A model generated the notes under the pieces. The model did no database searches. It was not told the DNA's origin and saw only the letters and a list, made by a program, of their open reading frames with translations. This document shows positions 36,529 to 46,316 of a stretch of DNA of 64,000 nt, in pieces. Numbering within the stretch: position 1 is the stretch's first letter; each line of letters begins with the position of its first letter. The stretch covers positions 89,379-153,378 of the forward strand of contig JABACD010000002.1 in the NCBI GenBank assembly GCA_014237855.1, read 5' to 3'. A program made the translations under genes and the position numbers. This DNA is from Planctomycetota bacterium (lineage in GTDB: Bacteria > Planctomycetota > UBA1135 > GCA-002686595).

Positions 36529-36914
36529 GGGGATGTTCTCTTTGATTTTGGTTGGGAAAGGGTAGGGCCTCCATCGGGAGGATCCCCTGGCGGCTGCGTC
36601 CTTCGCAGGAGTCCTAGGTTGCATCGTACGGCGTGAAATGGGGCAGTTGGACCCCAATTCTCGACCTTGCGGTTGTGTGGGATGGAAAGGGCTGCGTAAG
36701 GAGGCCGCCGCAGCACCCCATCGGCAAGGAACCCGCCCCTGCTGAACACAGGGGCAGGGTGAGAGCCTCTGGGCCTGGACCCGAAACAGGGAGCTGCCCG
36801 GTGGCTAGTGAGAGTAGGCCCCCGGCTTCCCCAGGGACGCTCCGCAGGAGGGAGGCTCCACGGCTCGTTGACGGATGGTAGTCTCGGTTGGGCCCAGGCC
36901 AAGGTGATAGCTCC
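36529..36914. other. G+C-rich divergent intergenic region with strong hairpin
   Basis: 386 bp between the thioredoxin-like gene and DUF1800 gene 1. The strongest local structure is GCCCCTG (36735-36741), loop CTGAACA, CAGGGGC (36749-36755), extended by ACCC/GGGT. A run of G+C-rich complementary segments follows to about 36860. I compared it by eye with SRP, RNase P, tmRNA and cobalamin elements and saw no match. Confidence 0.35.
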
Positions 36915-38540
36915 ATGCTAGGTACTCTGCTGACTCTCACTCTAACCCTCGTACACGCTGCACCCGCAGCGAGTCGCCAGGTGCGTGACAGCTCTCTGAC
37001 CGAGAGGGAGCAGGTCGTCCACCTCCTGTCTCGGTTCACCAATGGTGTTCGGGCTGTCGATGTCGAGAGAGTGCTGGAGATAGGAATCGATTCATGGATC
37101 GATCAGCAGCTCGCGGGCGGCCCTTCTGGGCCTCTTACGCTCTCCACGCGGTTGGAGGAGCTGGATACCCTGCGGATGAGTCCGTCCGAGGCTTATCTTC
37201 ATACCTTCATGGCCCTGCCGGAGAATGCGACTCGCAAGGATCGCATTGAGCGGGATCAGCGGCGTCGTCTGCTGAAGCGCGAGTTACTCGAGAGTATCGC
37301 CTTGCGGTCCATCTACTCGGACCAGCAGCTCCAAGATGTGCTTTGTGATTTCTGGCGTAATCACTTCAACGTGAGCTACACGAAGGGCTATCCAGCAGAC
37401 ATCTACATCAGTGACTACGAGCGTACGGTGATACAGGCTCATGTAGTCGGAAGCTTTGAGGCGATGCTGTCTGCCTCCGCGCATCATCCAGCAATGATGC
37501 ACTACCTGGACAACGCGCTCTCGCGACGACCTCCTAGTTCAAGCAAGCTGTCAGAAATTGCGAACCGGGTCCGCAGGGAAACTGGTTCCAAGGAGCGTGG
37601 CGAGGAGGCGGCGGAGATAGCGGCCGAGCGAGGACTGAATGAGAACTATGCCCGGGAGTTGCTGGAGCTGCACACACTCGGAGTCGACCGCACCTACAAG
37701 CAGAAAGATGTCATCGCAGTCGCCGAGGCTCTGACTGGATGGGGGCTTGCTCGTGGAGCGGAGGAGGGCATGGGCTTTGCTTTCAATTCCGACCATCACA
37801 TCGAGAGTGACAAGAAGTTCCTTGGCTACGTCTTGCGGCGTGACAAGAAGAGCGGAACAGCTCAAGGCGAGCGAATCCTTGAGATCATCGCGCGTCATGA
37901 TGACACGGCTGACTTCATCGCGATGAAGCTGGTGCGCTACTTCGTGAACGATGTGCCGCCCCCGAGGCTGGTCAAGGATGTTGCGAAGACCTTCAAGAAG
38001 AAGAACGCCAGCATCCCCGAGATGGTGAAGACGATCCTCGAGAGCGAGGAGTTTTGGTCTCGCGAGAATTACCAGTCGAAGTTCAAGACGCCGCGCGAGT
38101 TCCTGGATAGTGCTCTACGGGTAACGGGGGCACGGCTGGATTCGCCGGCTTCCTACAGCAAGGTCCTGTCGAGCATGGGGCAGCTGACCTATCACTGCGA
38201 TGACCCCACTGGCTGGTATGACACGGCGGATGCCTGGCTCGATCCTGGAGTCATGGCCAAGCGCTGGGAGGTGGCCTTGAACCTGACCAGTGGACGTCTC
38301 GAAGGTCTTGAGGTCCCAGATTCCTTCTACGGAACGATCTCCACGTCGACCACGCCACTCAGCTGGATGCGGCAGATGGTGGCCAAGGTGTTGCCCGGAG
38401 GCGCAAGTACCCGAACCCTGGCCATGTTGCATGAGGTCGTGAGGCAGAACATGGGGGCGGACATGTTGCCAGAGGCCACAGAGCTGGGGCCCATGGTGGT
38501 GGGGCTACTGCTCGGCTCCCCAGAATTTCAACGACAATGA
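36915..38540 (+). CDS. DUF1800 family secreted protein (pair 1)
   Basis: 541 aa from ATG 36915 with signal peptide MLGTLLTLTLTLVHAAPAA. DUF1800 markers: EQVVHLLSRFTNG, LQDVLCDFWRNHFNV, NENYARELLELHTLGVD and VAEALTGWGL, then FVNDVPPPRLVKDVAKTF. Members are widespread in planctomycetes and almost always precede a DUF1501 gene; function is unknown. The stop overlaps the DUF1501 start by 4 bp (ATGA), so co-translation is expected. Confidence 0.93.
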   Translation: MLGTLLTLTLTLVHAAPAASRQVRDSSLTEREQVVHLLSRFTNGVRAVDVERVLEIGIDSWIDQQLAGGPSGPLTLSTRLEELDTLRMSPSEAYLHTFMALPENATRKDRIERDQRRRLLKRELLESIALRSIYSDQQLQDVLCDFWRNHFNVSYTKGYPADIYISDYERTVIQAHVVGSFEAMLSASAHHPAMMHYLDNALSRRPPSSSKLSEIANRVRRETGSKERGEEAAEIAAERGLNENYARELLELHTLGVDRTYKQKDVIAVAEALTGWGLARGAEEGMGFAFNSDHHIESDKKFLGYVLRRDKKSGTAQGERILEIIARHDDTADFIAMKLVRYFVNDVPPPRLVKDVAKTFKKKNASIPEMVKTILESEEFWSRENYQSKFKTPREFLDSALRVTGARLDSPASYSKVLSSMGQLTYHCDDPTGWYDTADAWLDPGVMAKRWEVALNLTSGRLEGLEVPDSFYGTISTSTTPLSWMRQMVAKVLPGGASTRTLAMLHEVVRQNMGADMLPEATELGPMVVGLLLGSPEFQRQ

Positions 38541-39805
38541 AAGGCAAGCTCTCCAGACGTGGATTCATTCGCGGTGCTACCGCACTCGGCATCGCTGCCC
38601 AGGGGCAAGCGATGGGGCTCCCGTTGTTGCAGAAGAGAGGGGGGACGGAGTCAACCCGGTCGGTTGTGGTCATCTTCCTGCGAGGTGGGGCCGACTTTCT
38701 CAACATGCTGATTCCCCTGAGAGATCGCTACTACGAACTCAAGCGACCAGGCATAGGAATCGGCCCGGAAGAGGTTCTGCCACTGGACTCGCACTGGGGG
38801 CTACATCCCACGCTGCAGCCGCTGCTACCGCTCTACAAGTCCAAGCAGTTCCTGCCGCTTGTCAATACCGGCTCGCCACATCCGACGAGGAGCCACTTCG
38901 ACGCTCAGGACTTCATGGGGTATGGAGCGCCGGGTGACCGCACGGTTCGCAATGGATGGCTGAACCGTTACCTCAGTGAATCTGCTGGGATGCAGAGCAA
39001 CGATTTCAGGGCCATTGGCATGCAGCGCCTGCTGCCAACATCACTGCGTGGCCTTTATCCTGTCCTGGCGGTACCCGATGAGGTCAAGAAGAAGCGCTCG
39101 AAGGACGTGCTTGACTACTTCGAGAAGTTCTATGGAGCGGACGGTGAGCAGGCGTCTTCCGATGAGGAAGGCGACGGCATGGACATGGATCGTGAGCGAG
39201 AGGAGGGGGTGGATATCGTCCAGTCAGGCAAGGTGACCATCGAGACCTTGAGGCGTTATCGGGAGATCATCTCCAGGGCGGAGAGCCAGGGAGAGGGCTA
39301 CCCCAATACTCGTTTCGGGACGGGGATGCGCCACATTGCACAGTTGATTCTGAGTGGAGAAGGTCTGGAGGTGGCCGGCCTTGACTACGGTGCCTGGGAT
39401 CACCACGCGAACCAGGGGGCCAGCGATGGTTCCCAGGCCCGCTCACTGCGAGAGCTGGCAGTGTCCCTGGCAGCTTTTGCCCAGCATCTTGGAGAAGCAC
39501 TCGACCAGACCCTGGTCATTGTCATGACCGAGTTCGGACGTACGGTCATGGAGAACGGTAGTGGTGGCACCGACCACGGTCATGGAAGCGGGATGTTCCT
39601 GCTTGGCGGTGGTGTCCGGGGCGGGACGGTCCTTGGTGAGTGGTCAGGTCTGGCAACCGACCGGCTGTACCAGGGCCGAGATCTGCCGGTCACGACCGAC
39701 TTCCGAGATGTCTACAACGCGGTCTTACGTGATCACATGGACTTCAAGGCACCCAAGGGGTTCTTCCCTGACTACAAGCCGAAGCGCCTGAAGCTCTTCT
39801 CCTGA
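38537..39805 (+). CDS. DUF1501 family protein (pair 1)
   Basis: 422 aa. The N-terminus MKGKLSRRGFIRGATALG carries a Tat-type RRGF motif, so the product is probably exported folded. DUF1501 features: VVVIFLRGGADFLNMLIPL, HPTRSHFDAQDFM, LDYGAWDHHANQG and IVMTEFGRTVMENGSGGTDHGHG. The family belongs to the alkaline-phosphatase-like fold and lacks a proven reaction. It is the partner of the upstream DUF1800 gene. A terminator hairpin follows. Confidence 0.93.
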   Translation: MKGKLSRRGFIRGATALGIAAQGQAMGLPLLQKRGGTESTRSVVVIFLRGGADFLNMLIPLRDRYYELKRPGIGIGPEEVLPLDSHWGLHPTLQPLLPLYKSKQFLPLVNTGSPHPTRSHFDAQDFMGYGAPGDRTVRNGWLNRYLSESAGMQSNDFRAIGMQRLLPTSLRGLYPVLAVPDEVKKKRSKDVLDYFEKFYGADGEQASSDEEGDGMDMDREREEGVDIVQSGKVTIETLRRYREIISRAESQGEGYPNTRFGTGMRHIAQLILSGEGLEVAGLDYGAWDHHANQGASDGSQARSLRELAVSLAAFAQHLGEALDQTLVIVMTEFGRTVMENGSGGTDHGHGSGMFLLGGGVRGGTVLGEWSGLATDRLYQGRDLPVTTDFRDVYNAVLRDHMDFKAPKGFFPDYKPKRLKLFS

Positions 39806-39827
39806 GCGTGGTGTGAACAGCTACGAG

Positions 39828-39862
39828 AGCGGGCCGCGCGAGTTCAACTCACGCGGCCCGCT
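39828..39862. terminator. Bidirectional hairpin between DUF1501 and a barrel gene
   Basis: Arms AGCGGGCCGCG (39828-39838) and CGCGGCCCGCT (39852-39862), 11 bp, plus GAG/CTC pairs inside. It lies between convergent stops at 39805 and 39881. Confidence 0.75.
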
Positions 39863-39880
39863 GAGCATGAGCAGCAGGGT

Positions 39881-40654
39881 CTAGAACTCTCCGCCGAAGG
39901 TCACGGCCAGACCCGAGGCTTCACCGCTCTGAAACCGGAGGCTTCCATAGAGCGGAAAGCCGTCCTTCTTGTAGCGCACATCAAGGAAGCCGCCAGCGTT
40001 AGTCCCGCTGAAGTCGGTGTCAGAACTGGTGCCAGAGAGTGCGAGGGTTCCGCTGACCGTGCTGGCGTAAACACCGGCCATCGGCCGTACGCCCCATAAG
40101 CTGACCCCAATGCCGAACTCCCCCTCCATCTCCGCGTAGAGCATGTCCTGGTCGACGACACCAGTCGTGTCATCACCCCAGGCCAAGTTGAGACCACCCC
40201 GGTAAGGCAAGACCACGCGGACATTGCCGTCCTTGTGACTGCTCAGGGTGGGCTCGCCCATGACGCCCCCGCCGACCCCGAGCATTTCGGATTCACTATT
40301 GCTCGAGAAGAGTCCATCCCAGTCCTCTCCAAAGAACTGGAAGTAGCCCCTGACCTGGGGCTTTCCAAAGGCGGCCCGGAATCCAATCCGGTCGCGATCG
40401 ATGTCCTTGATGTCGAAGTCAGCCCCGGTGGATGGAGAGATTCTCAGCGAGTTCAGTTCGAGGCCTTGCACGAATCCTTCGAGCTGAATGCGGCTAGAGC
40501 CAGACTCGAGGAGTGGCCTGCTCGGTCGGAGGATCGCCGGTGGGATGCCGGCGGCACCGAGCGCTGGTTTCGGGAGGGGGTCTGAGTTGAATGCATGAGA
40601 GGGCGGAAGCAGCAGTACCAGTGCCGAGAGCAGGGGTAGGATGCGGGTGTACAT
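39881..40654 (-). CDS. Outer-membrane beta-barrel-like protein of unknown family
   Basis: 257 aa with signal peptide MYTRILPLLSALVLLLPPSHA. After a Pro-rich stretch, alternating beta-strand segments follow (IGFRAAFGKPQVRGYFQFFG, VRVVLPYRGGLNLAWGDD, FLDVRYKKDGFPLYGSLRF). It ends in Phe (LAVTFGGEF), as barrel proteins do. I recognise no named family. It is transcribed alone; the 298 bp to the divergent ThuA gene hold no gene. Confidence 0.65.
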   Translation of the reverse strand: MYTRILPLLSALVLLLPPSHAFNSDPLPKPALGAAGIPPAILRPSRPLLESGSSRIQLEGFVQGLELNSLRISPSTGADFDIKDIDRDRIGFRAAFGKPQVRGYFQFFGEDWDGLFSSNSESEMLGVGGGVMGEPTLSSHKDGNVRVVLPYRGGLNLAWGDDTTGVVDQDMLYAEMEGEFGIGVSLWGVRPMAGVYASTVSGTLALSGTSSDTDFSGTNAGGFLDVRYKKDGFPLYGSLRFQSGEASGLAVTFGGEF

Positions 40655-40952
40655 GGTCAGATCTCCTTCGAGAGATGATGGGCGCTTGGGAACTCAGTTT
40701 GACGAATCACAGGTGGGGGGGGCCACAACTCAATAGCGCCGAGCTTGATTCAAGGCGGGCCATCCGGCCGAGGCTTGTGGGGACATCCCTGGTCTGCTCT
40801 ATCTCCAGATCGATTTTTGTTCTCTGGATGTTCGAGATTCCCGGACTGAAACCCAATGCCATCCCGAAACAGGCCAGGAGGGCGTATATTGCGCCCTACC
40901 GATCGCTCAGGGATCGGGCCTGCCGATCCCCTAACCCAATAAGAATCAGCCG

Positions 40953-41966
40953 ATGAACTTGTTCATGATGGGAGCATCGCTCCTCCTGATCAGCGCCCTC
41001 CCCACCGGAATGCATTCGTCGAGTAGCAACGAGAGGACCTGGGTCAATCACGCAGGCGGAGAGGGGCCCGGTCAGGGCAAGCACATCGTTCTGATCGCTG
41101 GTGACGAGGAGTACCGATCAGAGGAGGCCCTGCCCCAGCTGGCGAAGATCCTCAGCAAGCACCACGGTTTTGAAACGACCGTCCTGTTCTCGACCAATGA
41201 AGAAGGAGAGATCGACCCTGAAGACCAGGGTCGAATTCTCGGGCTGCATCAACTCGAGGATGCGGACATGATGGTGCTCTTCACGCGCTTTCGCCGACTT
41301 CCCGACGAGGACATGAAGTACATCGTCGACTTCGTCGAGAGCGGAAAGCCTCTACTTGGAATCCGCACCGCAACTCATGCGTTCAACTACGAGAAGGATT
41401 CCGCCAGCCCTTATGCCAGCTGGACCTGGAACAAGAACGGAGGGTTTGGACGTGAGGTCCTGGGGGAGACCTGGGTCAACCATCATGGCCACCACGGCCG
41501 GGAGAGTACTGCGGGTGTCGTCCCCGTCGCCGCGCGGGCTCACCCGATCCTTCGAGGGGTGGAGGGTGTCTGGGGGCCTACTGATGTCTATGGCATTCGT
41601 GACCTTCCCGAGGACTCCTTTGTGCTCCTGGAGGGAGCTGTCCTCGACGGCATGAGTCCGGAGTCCACGCCCGTGCAGAACTCGAAGAATGAACCGCGGA
41701 TGCCGATCTCCTGGCTCCGAAACCGCCCCATGCCAGATGGCGGACGGCAACGAATCATCTGCACGACTATCGGGGCGGCGCCTGATTTCGAGAGCGAGGG
41801 CTTGCGACGCTTCTTCGTCAACTCCTGCTACTGGGCTGTCGGGCTCGAGGAGAGCATTCCTGAACGCGGCCTCGTAGAGCTGGTAGGGGTCTACGAGCCG
41901 AGCATGTTCGGATTTGGGACTTACAGGAAGGGCATACTTCCCGCAAGTCACTCCACCCTTGAGTAG
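40953..41966 (+). CDS. Secreted ThuA-like domain protein
   Basis: 337 aa with N-terminal signal MNLFMMGASLLLISALP. The ThuA domain is recognised by HIVLIAGDEEYRSEEALPQLAKIL, LEDADMMVLFTRFRRLPDEDM, LGIRTATHAFNYE and VAARAHPILRGV. ThuA-like proteins have a glutamine-amidotransferase-like fold; in planctomycetes they are numerous and secreted, and trehalose or other disaccharide use is known only for a few. The substrate here is unknown. Confidence 0.9.
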   Translation: MNLFMMGASLLLISALPTGMHSSSSNERTWVNHAGGEGPGQGKHIVLIAGDEEYRSEEALPQLAKILSKHHGFETTVLFSTNEEGEIDPEDQGRILGLHQLEDADMMVLFTRFRRLPDEDMKYIVDFVESGKPLLGIRTATHAFNYEKDSASPYASWTWNKNGGFGREVLGETWVNHHGHHGRESTAGVVPVAARAHPILRGVEGVWGPTDVYGIRDLPEDSFVLLEGAVLDGMSPESTPVQNSKNEPRMPISWLRNRPMPDGGRQRIICTTIGAAPDFESEGLRRFFVNSCYWAVGLEESIPERGLVELVGVYEPSMFGFGTYRKGILPASHSTLE

Positions 41967-42004
41967 CTCTCTCCTGGCGTAGAGTCGCCCTCAGCCTGGC
42001 TGGC

Positions 42005-42029
42005 CAGGGGCCCAGTCACTGAGCCCCTG
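42005..42029. terminator. Short hairpin between ThuA and tandem-HTH genes
   Basis: CAGGGGC (42005-42011) and GCCCCTG (42023-42029), a 7-bp stem with 11-nt loop, between convergent stops at 41966 and 42068. Confidence 0.5.
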
Positions 42030-42067
42030 CGCCGGGTGCTGCTCGACCAGCCTGCCGCTCAAGATTC

Positions 42068-42583
42068 CTACTTGGTGCCGAGGAGTAGCTTGCTGGGGCT
42101 GTGACCTGCTGCCACGAAGGCGAGGAATGCGTGAAGGCCGATCTTGTCGTTGAGGCTCCGATACTGGTAGATCGAAGCAATTGAAAGTCCGGAATCTGCA
42201 GCAAGCTCGGCCGGATCACTCTCTCGGCTGATGTCCTGAATCCTCTTCTTGATCTTCGGCTCGGTTGCATTCCTCATGCTGGTGCCCTTGCGAAGTGAAC
42301 GCAACGGTCCCCGCTCCAAGAGAGACTCGGGGGTCACTCGCAGTTCCTTCACCACCCAGAGCAGGGAACGAAGTCCGGGCATGTTGCCCGCGCGCAGGTT
42401 CTTGATGTCGTTCGTCGTCAGGCCGACATGTTCAGCGCTGTCTGCGATTGACTCTCCCTGAGTCAGTTTGAGGATGTGGTTGGCAAAGTTGCGTTGCATC
42501 TTGCGGGTCTTGTTAGTACCGCGGGTGCCTTGCTTGGGAGTGGGTCTACGATTGGGCATCAGTGCTCGTGTGTTCTGTTTCAT
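42068..42583 (-). CDS. Tandem helix-turn-helix regulator-like protein
   Basis: 171 aa from ATG 42583; an upstream in-frame ATG at 42625 would run through the palindrome and is less likely. The N-terminus is very basic (MPNRRPTPKQGTRGTNKTRK). Two related HTH-like units follow: ILKLTQGESIADSAEHVGLT with DIKNLRAGNMPGL, and IQDISRESDPAELAADSGLS with SIYQYRSLNDKIGL; each ends in a [LV]xxSPxxLLxx-like segment. DNA binding is inferred; no family name. A 10-bp perfect palindrome lies 4 bp upstream of the start. Confidence 0.6.
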   Translation of the reverse strand: MKQNTRALMPNRRPTPKQGTRGTNKTRKMQRNFANHILKLTQGESIADSAEHVGLTTNDIKNLRAGNMPGLRSLLWVVKELRVTPESLLERGPLRSLRKGTSMRNATEPKIKKRIQDISRESDPAELAADSGLSIASIYQYRSLNDKIGLHAFLAFVAAGHSPSKLLLGTK

Positions 42584-42586
42584 GAT

Positions 42587-42617
42587 GGCCTTGCGAAGGT
42601 CCACCTCTCGCAAGGCC
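42587..42617. promoter_or_regulatory. Palindrome abutting the tandem-HTH gene start
   Basis: GGCCTTGCGA (42587-42596) and TCGCAAGGCC (42608-42617) with 11-bp spacer, 4 bp before ATG 42583. It is a likely autoregulatory operator, or an RNA hairpin that masks the ribosome site. Confidence 0.55.
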
Positions 42618-42685
42618 AAAGCCAACTCCTAGCCTACAAGAAGCCCTCACTCGGTATTGGGAGCTTGTGAAAGATTCTGGTTCGA

Positions 42686-42708
42686 GAACCACATTGGAAT
42701 CGTGGTTC
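42686..42708 (-). terminator. Hairpin downstream of acnB
   Basis: GAACCAC (42686-42692) and GTGGTTC (42702-42708), 7-bp stem with ATT/AAT also able to pair. It lies 29 bp past the acnB stop. Confidence 0.45.
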
Positions 42709-42736
42709 ACCATGGCCGGGCTATCGTTTGATCGGC

Positions 42737-45295
42737 CTATTGAGAGTGAACCGCTTGTGAGGAGAAGGCCTCGATCTGGTCGAAGTTCATGTAGCGATAG
42801 ACAGAGGCGTCTTCACTGGAAATTTTGGAGTAGTGGCTCCGGTATTCGGCCGGCGTTGGGAGCTTGCCGAGGATGGCTGCAACCGCTGCCAATTCGGCCG
42901 AGGCCAGATACACGAAGGCTCCCTTTCCAAGCCGATTGGGGAAATTACGCGTCGAGGTGGAGACGACTGTTGAACCCTCTGCCACTCGAGCCTGATTGCC
43001 CATGCAGAGTGAACACCCGGGCAGCTCCGTGCGAGCTCCAGCAGCAGCGTAGTTGCTGTACTGGCCCTCCTCGGTCAGGAGCTTCTGGTCCATTCTCGTG
43101 GGGGGAGCGATCCAGAGCCGCGTGGGGACAGTGTCGCCATGGGCTTTCAGGAGCTCTCCGGCTGCTCGGAAGTGGCCGATGTTGGTCATGCAGGAGCCAA
43201 TGAAGACCTCGTCGATCTTGTTTCCAGCAACATCCGAGAGCGTCTTGATGTCGTCAGGATCGTTCGGGCACGCGAGCAGGGGCTCGGTGATCTGATTCAT
43301 GTCGATCTCGATCACCTGTGCGTATTCCGCATCGCTATCTGCTGCGAGAAGCTCCGGATTGGCGACCCAGGCCTCCATTTCGCTCGCGCGGCGCTCGAGA
43401 GTCTCCGCGTCCTGGTAGCCATTGGCGATCATCCATCTCAGCAGGGTGATGTTCGAGTTCAGGTACTCGATGACCGGTTCGGGGTCGAGCTTGATGGTGC
43501 AGCCTGCCGCTGAGCGTTCGGCTGTTGCGTCCGAGAGTTCGAAGGCCTGCTCGACCTTCAGCTTGGGGAGGCCCTCGATCTCGATGATGCGCCCGGAGAA
43601 TACGTTCTTCTTACCTTGCTTGGCCACGGTGAGATCACCGGTCTGGATAGCCACGTAGGGGATTGCATTCACCATGTCGCGTAGCGTGACACCGGGCTGC
43701 ATCTCCCCCGTGAAGCGCACGAGGACCGACTCTGGCATATCCAGGGGCATCATGCCGAGTGCAGCGGCGAAGGCGACCAGGCCTGAACCGGCGGGGAAGG
43801 AGATTCCTAGCGGGAAGCGTGTGTGGGAGTCGCCTCCCGTGCCGACCTGGTCGGGCAGGAGCATGCGATTCATCCAGGAGTGGATGATCCCATCTCCCGG
43901 ACGCAGCGAGACGCCGTGGCGTACCTGCATGAAGTGAGGCAAGGTTGCCTGCGTATCGATGTCCACGGGCTTGGGGTAGGCAGCCGTGTGGCAGAAGGAC
44001 TGCATGACCAGGTCGGCCGAGAACTTCAAACAGGCCAGCTCCTTGAGCTCGTCGCGGGTCATCGGGCCGGTGGTGTCCTGAGAGCCAACAGTGGACATCC
44101 TTGGCTCACAGTAGGAGCCCGGTCGGATACCGGTGACGCCACAGGCACGGCCAACCATCTTCTGGGCGAGGGTGTAGCCCTTGCCGGTGTCCGGAGCCTG
44201 GGGCACGGGACGGAACACGGTGGAGGGGGGCAGGCCAAGCGCCTGTCTTGCCCGGTCCGTGAGGGTGCGCCCGATGATCAGCGGTATGCGGCCTCCAGCT
44301 TGGACCTCGTCCAGCAGGACCTGGGTCTTCAGCTCGAACTCGGAGATGGTCGCGCCGGCCGCGTCAGTGACCTTGCCTTCGTAGGGGAAGACTGTGATCA
44401 CGTCGCCCATGTTCATCTTCGTGACGTCGCATTCGATTGGCAGGGCACCCGAGTCCTCCATGGTGTTGAAGAAGATCGGCGCGATCTTGCCCCCAAGGCA
44501 GACGCCCCCCGATCGCTTGTTGGGGACAAAGGGGATGTCCTTGCCAATGTGCCATAGAACCGAGTTCGTTGCGGACTTACGCGAGGAGCCCGTGCCAACC
44601 ACGTCACCGACGTAGGCGACTGCGCTTCCGTCTTGCTCGAGTTCATTGATCTGGGCAATCGCATCCGTGATGCCCTCGCGGGGATTCTTCAGCATGGAGA
44701 GCCCATGGAGCGGGATGTCCGGTCGCGACCAGGCGTCCTGAGCTGGCGACAGGTCGTCGGTGTTTGTCTCTCCAACGACCTTGAACACCTTGAGGGTGAT
44801 GCTCTCTGGCACGGAGGGCCGTGAGGTGAACCACTCGGCATCAGCCCAGGATTGCATCACTGCTCGTGCGTGGACGTTGTCAGCCTTGGCCATGGCATCG
44901 ATTTCCTCGAAGGTGTCGGCCACCAGCAGGGTGTGCTTGAGTTGCTCTGCTGCCAGGGCTCCCAGCTCGGCATCACTCAGGAGCTCGACCAGGGAGACCA
45001 CGTTGTAGCCTCCGAGCATCGTGCCGAGAATCTCGATCGCACGGGGCTTGTCGATCAGTGGAGAGGCGTCCTCTCCCCTGACAATTCTTGTCAAGAACTG
45101 GCACTTCACCCAGGAGGCGTTGTCCACGCCGGCCGGAATCCGGTTGACGAAGAGCTCCATCAGGAAGTCGTCCTCTCCGGCGGGGGGGGACTTGAGGAGC
45201 TCGATCAGCTCGTCCGTCTGGTCCTTGGACAAGGGCAAGGCGGGGATGCCCTGGGCGGAACGCTCGGTCTCGTGGGCGCGGTACTTGGTCAGCAT
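42737..45295 (-). CDS. acnB: Aconitate hydratase B
   Basis: 852 aa, the length of AcnB (about 860), starting with the HEAT-like N-domain and swivel domain. 4Fe-4S ligands are visible in [15 protein letters not shown] and [12 protein letters not shown]. Other motifs: [33 protein letters not shown] and [13 protein letters not shown]. It interconverts citrate and isocitrate, and supplies isocitrate to aceA. The divergent LysR gene at 45440 and shared intergenic repeats suggest LysR control. Confidence 0.97.
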   Translation of the reverse strand: MLTKYRAHETERSAQGIPALPLSKDQTDELIELLKSPPAGEDDFLMELFVNRIPAGVDNASWVKCQFLTRIVRGEDASPLIDKPRAIEILGTMLGGYNVVSLVELLSDAELGALAAEQLKHTLLVADTFEEIDAMAKADNVHARAVMQSWADAEWFTSRPSVPESITLKVFKVVGETNTDDLSPAQDAWSRPDIPLHGLSMLKNPREGITDAIAQINELEQDGSAVAYVGDVVGTGSSRKSATNSVLWHIGKDIPFVPNKRSGGVCLGGKIAPIFFNTMEDSGALPIECDVTKMNMGDVITVFPYEGKVTDAAGATISEFELKTQVLLDEVQAGGRIPLIIGRTLTDRARQALGLPPSTVFRPVPQAPDTGKGYTLAQKMVGRACGVTGIRPGSYCEPRMSTVGSQDTTGPMTRDELKELACLKFSADLVMQSFCHTAAYPKPVDIDTQATLPHFMQVRHGVSLRPGDGIIHSWMNRMLLPDQVGTGGDSHTRFPLGISFPAGSGLVAFAAALGMMPLDMPESVLVRFTGEMQPGVTLRDMVNAIPYVAIQTGDLTVAKQGKKNVFSGRIIEIEGLPKLKVEQAFELSDATAERSAAGCTIKLDPEPVIEYLNSNITLLRWMIANGYQDAETLERRASEMEAWVANPELLAADSDAEYAQVIEIDMNQITEPLLACPNDPDDIKTLSDVAGNKIDEVFIGSCMTNIGHFRAAGELLKAHGDTVPTRLWIAPPTRMDQKLLTEEGQYSNYAAAGARTELPGCSLCMGNQARVAEGSTVVSTSTRNFPNRLGKGAFVYLASAELAAVAAILGKLPTPAEYRSHYSKISSEDASVYRYMNFDQIEAFSSQAVHSQ

Positions 45296-45394
45296 CTCTC
45301 TATATCCTCGTTGGTGGCGTTCGGGGGGGCTGTGGTCGTGGCTCTCTTCCGGTCACAATCGACGTGACTGCTGGAAGTGTAGAGCCAAATAATC

Positions 45395-45440
45395 CATGCA
45401 TAAAATCGTTTGTTTGCATGATTTCCATAAACTACATGCA
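45395..45440. promoter_or_regulatory. Three CATGCA/TGCATG elements at 20-bp steps between acnB and lysR
   Basis: CATGCA at 45395-45400, TGCATG at 45415-45420 and CATGCA at 45435-45440, each start exactly 20 bp from the last (about two helix turns). The first pair forms a 6-bp inverted repeat with AT-rich spacer; the third overlaps the lysR start codon. The layout fits LysR binding and autorepression. Confidence 0.65.
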
Positions 45441-46315
45441 TGTCAGATCTGACTCTCCTGAAGTCCTTCCTGCAGGTAGCCGAGTCTGGTGCCATCACCA
45501 CCGCTGCCCGCCGGCTGTTCGTTACCCAGCCCGCGCTCTCACGCAGGCTCCAGCAGCTCGAGGCAGAGATCGGGGGGGCGCTGCTGGAGCGCAGCCGTCG
45601 AGGCGTCGAGCTGACCGAGCAGGGACGGTTGGTTCAGCAGGTGGGTTCAGATCTGATCGAGCGCTGGGAGCGACTACGGGCTGAGGTCGTTGCCGTATCC
45701 AACCTCGATGCGGGGACCGTGCGCCTGGGAGGCGGGGCTACCGCAGTCTCCTTCCTGCTACCGAAGGCCATCGCTGACTTTCAGCGTCGACACCCAGGTG
45801 TGCTGTTTCAGGTCAAAGAGGAAGGCAGTCGCGATGTGGAGCGGGATGTGGCGGAGGAGCGCATCGAACTCGGAATCGTCACCCTGCCCGTCTCCTCAGA
45901 TGAGTTCGATGTGCGTCGACTTCGCACGGACCGAATCGTGCTGGTCGCTGGTGCTCAGCATCGCTTGGCCAGAAAGAAGCGCATCACGGTGAACTCTCTG
46001 GAGGGCCAGGACCTCGTCGGGTTCGAGTCGCCCAGCGCGATTCGAAGCCTGATCGACGAGAGCCTCCGCGATGTGGGCGTGAGCATGAACGTGGTCATGG
46101 AGCTACGCTCGATCCCAGCCATCCTGAGAATGGTTGGAGCGACTCAGTGCCTGGCCTTTGTGAGTCAGCTGGGAGTCGGAGATGAACCAGAAGGAGTACG
46201 GGCCCTCTCCGTCACCGGACTGAAAATCCAGCGAGGGTTGGCTGTGATCGCCAAACGTGACCGACCTCTATCACCCGCTGCTGCCTCCTTTGCAAAGCTG
46301 CTGAGGCGCGGCTGA
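45440..46315 (+). CDS. LysR-family transcriptional regulator
   Basis: 291 aa. The N-terminal winged HTH is clear: LLKSFLQVAESGAITTAARRLFVTQPALSRRLQQLE, then GALLERSRRGVELTEQGR. The effector domain begins near residue 90 (GTVRLGGGATAVSFLLPKAI) with RHPGVLFQVKEE. Divergent orientation to acnB suggests it regulates that gene and itself; the inducer is unknown. It ends 2 bp before the convergent sulfatase-fold gene. Confidence 0.93.
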   Translation: MSDLTLLKSFLQVAESGAITTAARRLFVTQPALSRRLQQLEAEIGGALLERSRRGVELTEQGRLVQQVGSDLIERWERLRAEVVAVSNLDAGTVRLGGGATAVSFLLPKAIADFQRRHPGVLFQVKEEGSRDVERDVAEERIELGIVTLPVSSDEFDVRRLRTDRIVLVAGAQHRLARKKRITVNSLEGQDLVGFESPSAIRSLIDESLRDVGVSMNVVMELRSIPAILRMVGATQCLAFVSQLGVGDEPEGVRALSVTGLKIQRGLAVIAKRDRPLSPAAASFAKLLRRG

Positions 46316-46316
46316 C

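Noticed and set aside
34699..36636. 645-aa plus-strand ORF across hipBA and the thioredoxin-like gene
   Set aside because: It runs antisense to three well-supported genes, operators and a terminator, and has no family signature.
36600..36900. SRP RNA, RNase P or cobalamin riboswitch
   Set aside because: Segments such as GACCCGAAACAGGGAGCTGCC gave a superficial resemblance, but the conserved cores of these RNAs were not found.
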